NCBI GenBank assembly: GCA_965199915.1
Contig: OZ241348.1
Coordinates: 2,046,001-2,110,000, forward strand
Length of the DNA: 64,000 bases
Direction: 5' to 3'
From: VXYL01 sp965199915
Lineage (GTDB): Bacteria > Pseudomonadota > Gammaproteobacteria > Pseudomonadales > Azotimanducaceae
Shown piece by piece: positions 62,841 to 64,000 of the stretch; within the stretch, counting starts at the first letter, position 1; every line of letters starts with the position of its first letter. The notes under the pieces were generated by a model. It was given only the letters and a program-made list of their open reading frames with translations. It was not told where the DNA came from and ran no database searches. The position numbers and the translations under genes are program-made.

Positions 62841-63775
62841 GCGGCATCCTCCAAACCCATCGTTTCCGGCAGCCCCAGCATCAAGTTGAGGTTTTGCACG
62901 GCGGCGCCCGCGGCGCCTTTGCCAAGATTGTCGTAGCGGCTGACGATAAGCGTTTGCTCGTTGTGGCCGAACACGAAAATGTCCAAGTGATTGGTGCCGT
63001 TGCGGCCCGTTGGCGAAAGGAAACCGGCGTCCAGCGCGTCTTCGCCGCCGCGCTGCACATGGACGAATCGTTCGCCCCGGTAGCGTTCGGCCAGCATTTG
63101 GTGAACGTCGTCGGCGCCGGCGCCGCCGAGTTCGGTCGCGAACAAACCCACCTGCACCAACATGCCGCTGTGGTAGTGGCCAACCGCCGGCGAAAACAGC
63201 GGGGTCGCCTCCGTGCCCGCGTAAACGCGCATTTCCGGCAGGTGCTTGTGGCGCAAAGTCAGCGCGTACGGGCGGGCGCGCAGCGCCGGCCGGTCGCAAG
63301 CGCGGTACCGGGCGATCAGCGCCTTGCCGCCGCCGGAATAGCCCGAAACCGCGTGCAGGCGCAGCGGCACGTCCGCGCGCAGCAAACCGCAGTCGATCAG
63401 AGGCCGCACGCTCAACACGAAGCCGCTGGGATAGCAGCCGGGGTTCGCCACCCGCGCGGCGCCGGCAATGGCCTCGCGTTGCGCGGGCGCGAGTTCCGGC
63501 AACCCGTACACCCAGCCATCCGCCACGCGATGGGCGGTGCTCGCGTCAAGGATGCGCGCGCCGGGGGCTAGGCGCACGGCTGCCGCGGCGGCGGCGTCGG
63601 GCAGGCAGAGCACCACCGCGTCCGCTTCCAGCGCCAGCGCTTGGCGGCGCGCCGCGTCCTTGCGCAACCGCTCCTCCACGGCGAGCAGCCGGACGCGAGG
63701 ATGTTTCGCCAAGCGTTCCGCGAGTTGCAGGCCGGTCGTGCCCGCTTGCCCGTCGATGAATACCGTGTGCGTCAA
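62837..63775 (-). CDS. argC: N-acetyl-gamma-glutamyl-phosphate reductase ArgC (type 2)
   Basis: The 312-residue enzyme reduces acetylglutamyl phosphate in arginine synthesis. The N-terminal NADP loop IDGQAGTTGLQ and the catalytic Cys in VANPGCYPSGF identify the short type 2 form. The base SGYSGGGKALI lies in its substrate pocket. The start is a TTG at 63775 in a run of T bases; no Shine-Dalgarno is obvious, so translation may be weak. It leads an operon of up to seven genes. Confidence 0.92.
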   Translation of the reverse strand: MTHTVFIDGQAGTTGLQLAERLAKHPRVRLLAVEERLRKDAARRQALALEADAVVLCLPDAAAAAAVRLAPGARILDASTAHRVADGWVYGLPELAPAQREAIAGAARVANPGCYPSGFVLSVRPLIDCGLLRADVPLRLHAVSGYSGGGKALIARYRACDRPALRARPYALTLRHKHLPEMRVYAGTEATPLFSPAVGHYHSGMLVQVGLFATELGGAGADDVHQMLAERYRGERFVHVQRGGEDALDAGFLSPTGRNGTNHLDIFVFGHNEQTLIVSRYDNLGKGAAGAAVQNLNLMLGLPETMGLEDAA

Positions 63776-63807
63776 AAAAGGCGAAGCTCGATTGGTCCGA
63801 ACGGTGG

Positions 63808-63813
63808 ATTATA
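63808..63813 (-). promoter_or_regulatory. Probable -10 element of the argC operon promoter
   Basis: On the minus strand TATAAT, a perfect -10, lies 33 bases before the argC TTG. A -35 is weak: the best candidate, GTGACG at 63838-63833, is 19 bases away and overlaps the stop of the preceding gene. Confidence 0.45.
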
Positions 63814-63834
63814 AAGCCCGCTCGCAAGCGCGCG

Positions 63835-64000
63835 TCACTCCACCAGCGTGAGCGCGCAACCCGCGGCCCTCACGGGCGATGCGTCCGAACGCGTGGCGGC
63901 CAGCGCGCGACCGCGACCGACGGCGACGACCGTGCCGATCTTGTCGTCGCCGGCGACCACCGCCGCTCCCACCGGCGGCGGCACGCCCGCGTGCCGATAG
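63835..64000 (-). CDS. Partial gene, possible tRNA-modifying protein YgfZ C-terminus
   Basis: On the minus strand a frame is open from the window edge to a TGA at 63835-63837, giving 54 residues of a C-terminal domain. The strand pattern VVAGDDKIGTVVAVGRGRA then LAATRSD resembles the small barrel at the end of YgfZ/GcvT-like folate proteins, but this is a weak match. Only the end is present in the window. Confidence 0.4.
   Translation of the reverse strand, partial: YRHAGVPPPVGAAVVAGDDKIGTVVAVGRGRALAATRSDASPVRAAGCALTLVE

Overview
The window is GC-rich bacterial DNA, densely packed with genes on both strands. It reads as a Gram-negative gammaproteobacterium-like chromosome. Supporting this are lpxC (lipid A synthesis), a TonB-dependent receptor, several lipoproteins, msrPQ, and the order tRNA-Pro/tRNA-Arg/tRNA-His, tig, clpP on the minus strand, which matches the Pseudomonas-type neighbourhood. 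No phage, complete IS element, CRISPR array or rRNA was seen.

Layout. 1-3.4 kb: end of an unknown gene, then clpP, an unusually long trigger factor and three tRNAs driven by one clear promoter. 3.6-7.1 kb: a single-chain biotin-dependent acyl-CoA carboxylase, followed by a decayed scrap of a secreted protein. 7.3-8.9 kb: an AAA-ATPase/PD-(D/E)XK protein. 9.0-22.5 kb: one giant secreted modular protein of about 4,480 residues, followed by a small secreted repeat protein. 24.7-28.4 kb: an alpha/beta hydrolase, two coupled lipoproteins and an orphan DNA methyltransferase whose restriction partner looks reduced to a stub.

28.5-32.7 kb is the most interesting block. It is a tight four-gene operon with a MotA/TolQ/ExbB-like channel, an actin/Hsp70-like protein with an FHA-like tail, and two proteins joining an ExbD/TolR-like membrane helix to a coiled coil and a von Willebrand factor A domain. 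It looks like an ion-driven motor whose usual periplasmic domain has been replaced by VWA domains. 33.0-33.3 kb holds a decayed VapBC-like toxin-antitoxin pair with its operator. 33.5-40.3 kb: a lipoprotein and TonB-dependent receptor pair, then an acyl-CoA synthetase coupled to a small periplasmic protein.

40.5-48.2 kb is mostly housekeeping: a PP2C-type phosphatase with a STAS protein, dusA, lpxC, pssA, msrP, msrQ and selA. 48.3-56.0 kb: an AddB-like nuclease and an AddA-like helicase-nuclease, with a membrane glycosyltransferase-like gene wedged between them. A degraded copy of the helicase start is present at the wedge junction. 56.0-63.8 kb: a minus-strand run of argC, an aminotransferase, a DEAD-box helicase, a Nit-type amidohydrolase, an AI-2E family transporter, hisC and an AAA ATPase of different base composition. 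The window ends inside a possible ygfZ.

A small family of GC-rich hairpin repeats is scattered between genes. Gene starts were chosen by reading frame, Shine-Dalgarno match, signal peptide and overlap. All functions come from motif recognition by eye, without database searches.
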